NCBI GenBank assembly: GCA_947490035.1
Contig: CANLGS010000023.1
Coordinates: 1 to 15,336, forward strand
Length of the DNA stretch: 15,336 nucleotides
From: Gemmataceae bacterium
GTDB taxonomy: Bacteria; Planctomycetota; Planctomycetia; Gemmatales; Gemmataceae
Direction of reading: 5' to 3'
The notes under the pieces are model-generated. The model ran no database searches and was not told the DNA's origin. It was given only the letters and a program-made list of their open reading frames with translations. Positions 14,418-15,336 of the stretch are shown here, piece after piece. The number at the start of each line of letters is the position of its first letter. Position 1 is the first letter of the stretch. Both the position numbers and the translations under genes were made by a program.

Positions 14418-15336
14418 CTACCGGCGGAACGCGCGCGCTGGCCGCATCCCGTCCTTCGACTCGTACTCCCATACCACGTCGCCGGTCGTGTCCACTTCGA
14501 TCACGCGCCCAGCTTGACCCTGTTGGTTGTACATGTACGCGATCAGCGTGTTGCCGTTCGGCAGGCGCTGGCACGACGACGGGTTGTTGATGTCGTGCTT
14601 CCACACCTCCTTGCCGGTCTTCAGATCGTACTCGACGACGCGGTTGTACTCGCACACCATGATCTTGTCCTCGCCGGTCGCGTCGATGGACTGGTACTGC
14701 TGGAACCGGCCGAGCGTGAGCGCCTTGCCGACCTCCTTGCCGTCCTTCGCGGCCAACCGGAAGACGTTCGGCTGGTTCTGGCCGTTGAACTGCGTGACGA
14801 ACACCACGTCGCCGCCGGGCAACCGCTTGCCGCCCATGATGTCGTAGGCCTGACGGGTGAACTGCCACACCTGCTTCATGTCCTTGTCGTACTGGATCAC
14901 CTGGTTGCGGCTGACGACCACCATCCCGCCGTCCGGCAGAAGGTCGATACTCAAGGGTTGGCTGATGCTCGTGGTCTTGATGATGCGGCTGGTGGAGTCG
15001 CGCTCGGTGATGCGGTTGCCGTTCTGCTCGGCGATCAGGTAGTTGCCGTTCGCCAGCTTCTTCACGTCCGACGGGTAACTCAGTTGGTTGACGCCGACGG
15101 CGCCGATGGTGGCCTTCACCTTCTGGTCCGGCCCCAGTGTAACGATCCGGTAGCGGCCGTAGTTGGCGTCGTACTCGATGATGTCCGTGTGCCCGGTGAT
15201 GCGCGGGGCGAACGTGAACTTCACCAGATCGAAGTCGTCGCCCTTCTTCTTCCACCACGCGGCCCAGGCGTCTTTGGCCTTCGTCAGCGACTCTTCCGAC
15301 TTGCCGAACCGGGCGTCGGGCTTGCCCTCGCCGGCC
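14418..15336 (-). CDS. PQQ/ASST-like beta-propeller protein, 5' end beyond window
   Basis: The frame is open to the right edge. The GTG at 15224 is not a convincing start, since upstream in the same frame the sequence continues sensibly (RFGKSEESLTKAKDAWAAWW, then KKKGDDFDLVKF). The WAAWW-type segment is typical of the end of a HEAT region in planctomycete HEAT-propeller proteins. Then come propeller repeats with the pattern LxNGNxLIA: KKLANGNYLIAEQNGNRITE, DLLPDGGMVVVSRNQVIQYD, RLPGGDVVFVTQFNG, MVCEYNRVVEYDLKTGKEVW, QRLPNGNTLIAYMYN, and the ending VIEVDTTGDVVWEYES. This resembles PQQ-binding-like and arylsulfotransferase-like propellers. No catalytic residues can be assigned. Probably a binding scaffold. 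Confidence 0.85.
   Translation of the reverse strand, partial: AGEGKPDARFGKSEESLTKAKDAWAAWWKKKGDDFDLVKFTFAPRITGHTDIIEYDANYGRYRIVTLGPDQKVKATIGAVGVNQLSYPSDVKKLANGNYLIAEQNGNRITERDSTSRIIKTTSISQPLSIDLLPDGGMVVVSRNQVIQYDKDMKQVWQFTRQAYDIMGGKRLPGGDVVFVTQFNGQNQPNVFRLAAKDGKEVGKALTLGRFQQYQSIDATGEDKIMVCEYNRVVEYDLKTGKEVWKHDINNPSSCQRLPNGNTLIAYMYNQQGQAGRVIEVDTTGDVVWEYESKDGMRPARAFRR

Noticed and set aside
13738..15258. Open frame of 506 codons on the minus strand covering the propeller gene and part of DUF1559
   Set aside because: It runs out of frame through two clearly recognised genes and the terminator between them, with no family resemblance.
1..15336. CRISPR array, rRNA genes, insertion-sequence transposase
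   Set aside because: No regularly spaced 24-40 base repeats, no rRNA sequence and no transposase-like protein were seen; the only mobile-element parts are the integrase remnants.

Overview
The window reads as a high-GC chromosomal segment of a planctomycete, most likely of the Gemmata group (Gemmataceae). The evidence is family content rather than any marker gene: a DUF1559 protein with a prepilin-type N-terminus and an H-X9-DG tail, a Gemmata-type TIGR02996 N-terminal domain, a secreted WD40 propeller, a HEAT-repeat protein, several very small Pro/Lys-rich lipoproteins, and an outward-facing beta-propeller of the type often fused to HEAT repeats. No taxonomic search was possible, so this placement is inference.

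Layout. (1) 1-1991: a secreted right-handed beta-helix protein (minus, runs off the left edge) lies divergent from a GntR/FCD regulator with a recognisable promoter and inverted repeats. (2) 1992-4263: a decayed mobile-element zone. It holds a truncated type I restriction-modification methyltransferase (HsdM N-terminus only), a frameshifted tyrosine integrase C-terminal half with all catalytic residues spread over three frames, a tRNA-Val(GAC) gene with a strong hairpin at its 3' side, and on the other side of the tRNA a second integrase remnant (N-terminal DNA-binding part with an in-frame stop). (3) 4264-5396: a membrane protein and a DUF1349-like concanavalin-fold domain in two overlapping frames, probably one gene split by a frameshift. 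(4) 5459-6614: a secreted seven-blade WD40 protein carrying a Lys-Asp-Pro repeat linker.

(5) 6595-11223, all minus: the order of transcription is secreted glutathione peroxidase, a heptamer-based inverted repeat, dihydropteroate synthase (folP), gamma-glutamyl phosphate reductase (proA), a membrane-anchored HEAT protein, and a small lipoprotein. folP, proA and the HEAT gene are separated by 9-11 bases and are probably one operon. (6) 11354-14117: small lipoproteins, a fusion of a TIGR02996 domain to the C-terminal part of a DUF1559 protein, and an intact DUF1559 gene followed by another small lipoprotein. (7) 14380-15336: a beta-propeller protein (minus, 5' end beyond the right edge) with a perfect 14-bp terminator hairpin.

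The housekeeping genes (folP, proA, tRNA-Val, GPx) are ordinary. The most interesting parts are the tRNA-Val locus with integrase pieces on both sides, the TIGR02996-DUF1559 chimera, the split DUF1349 gene, and the heptamer palindrome that sits directly between the gpx stop and the folP start. I did not find convincing evidence for a complete new multi-gene system.
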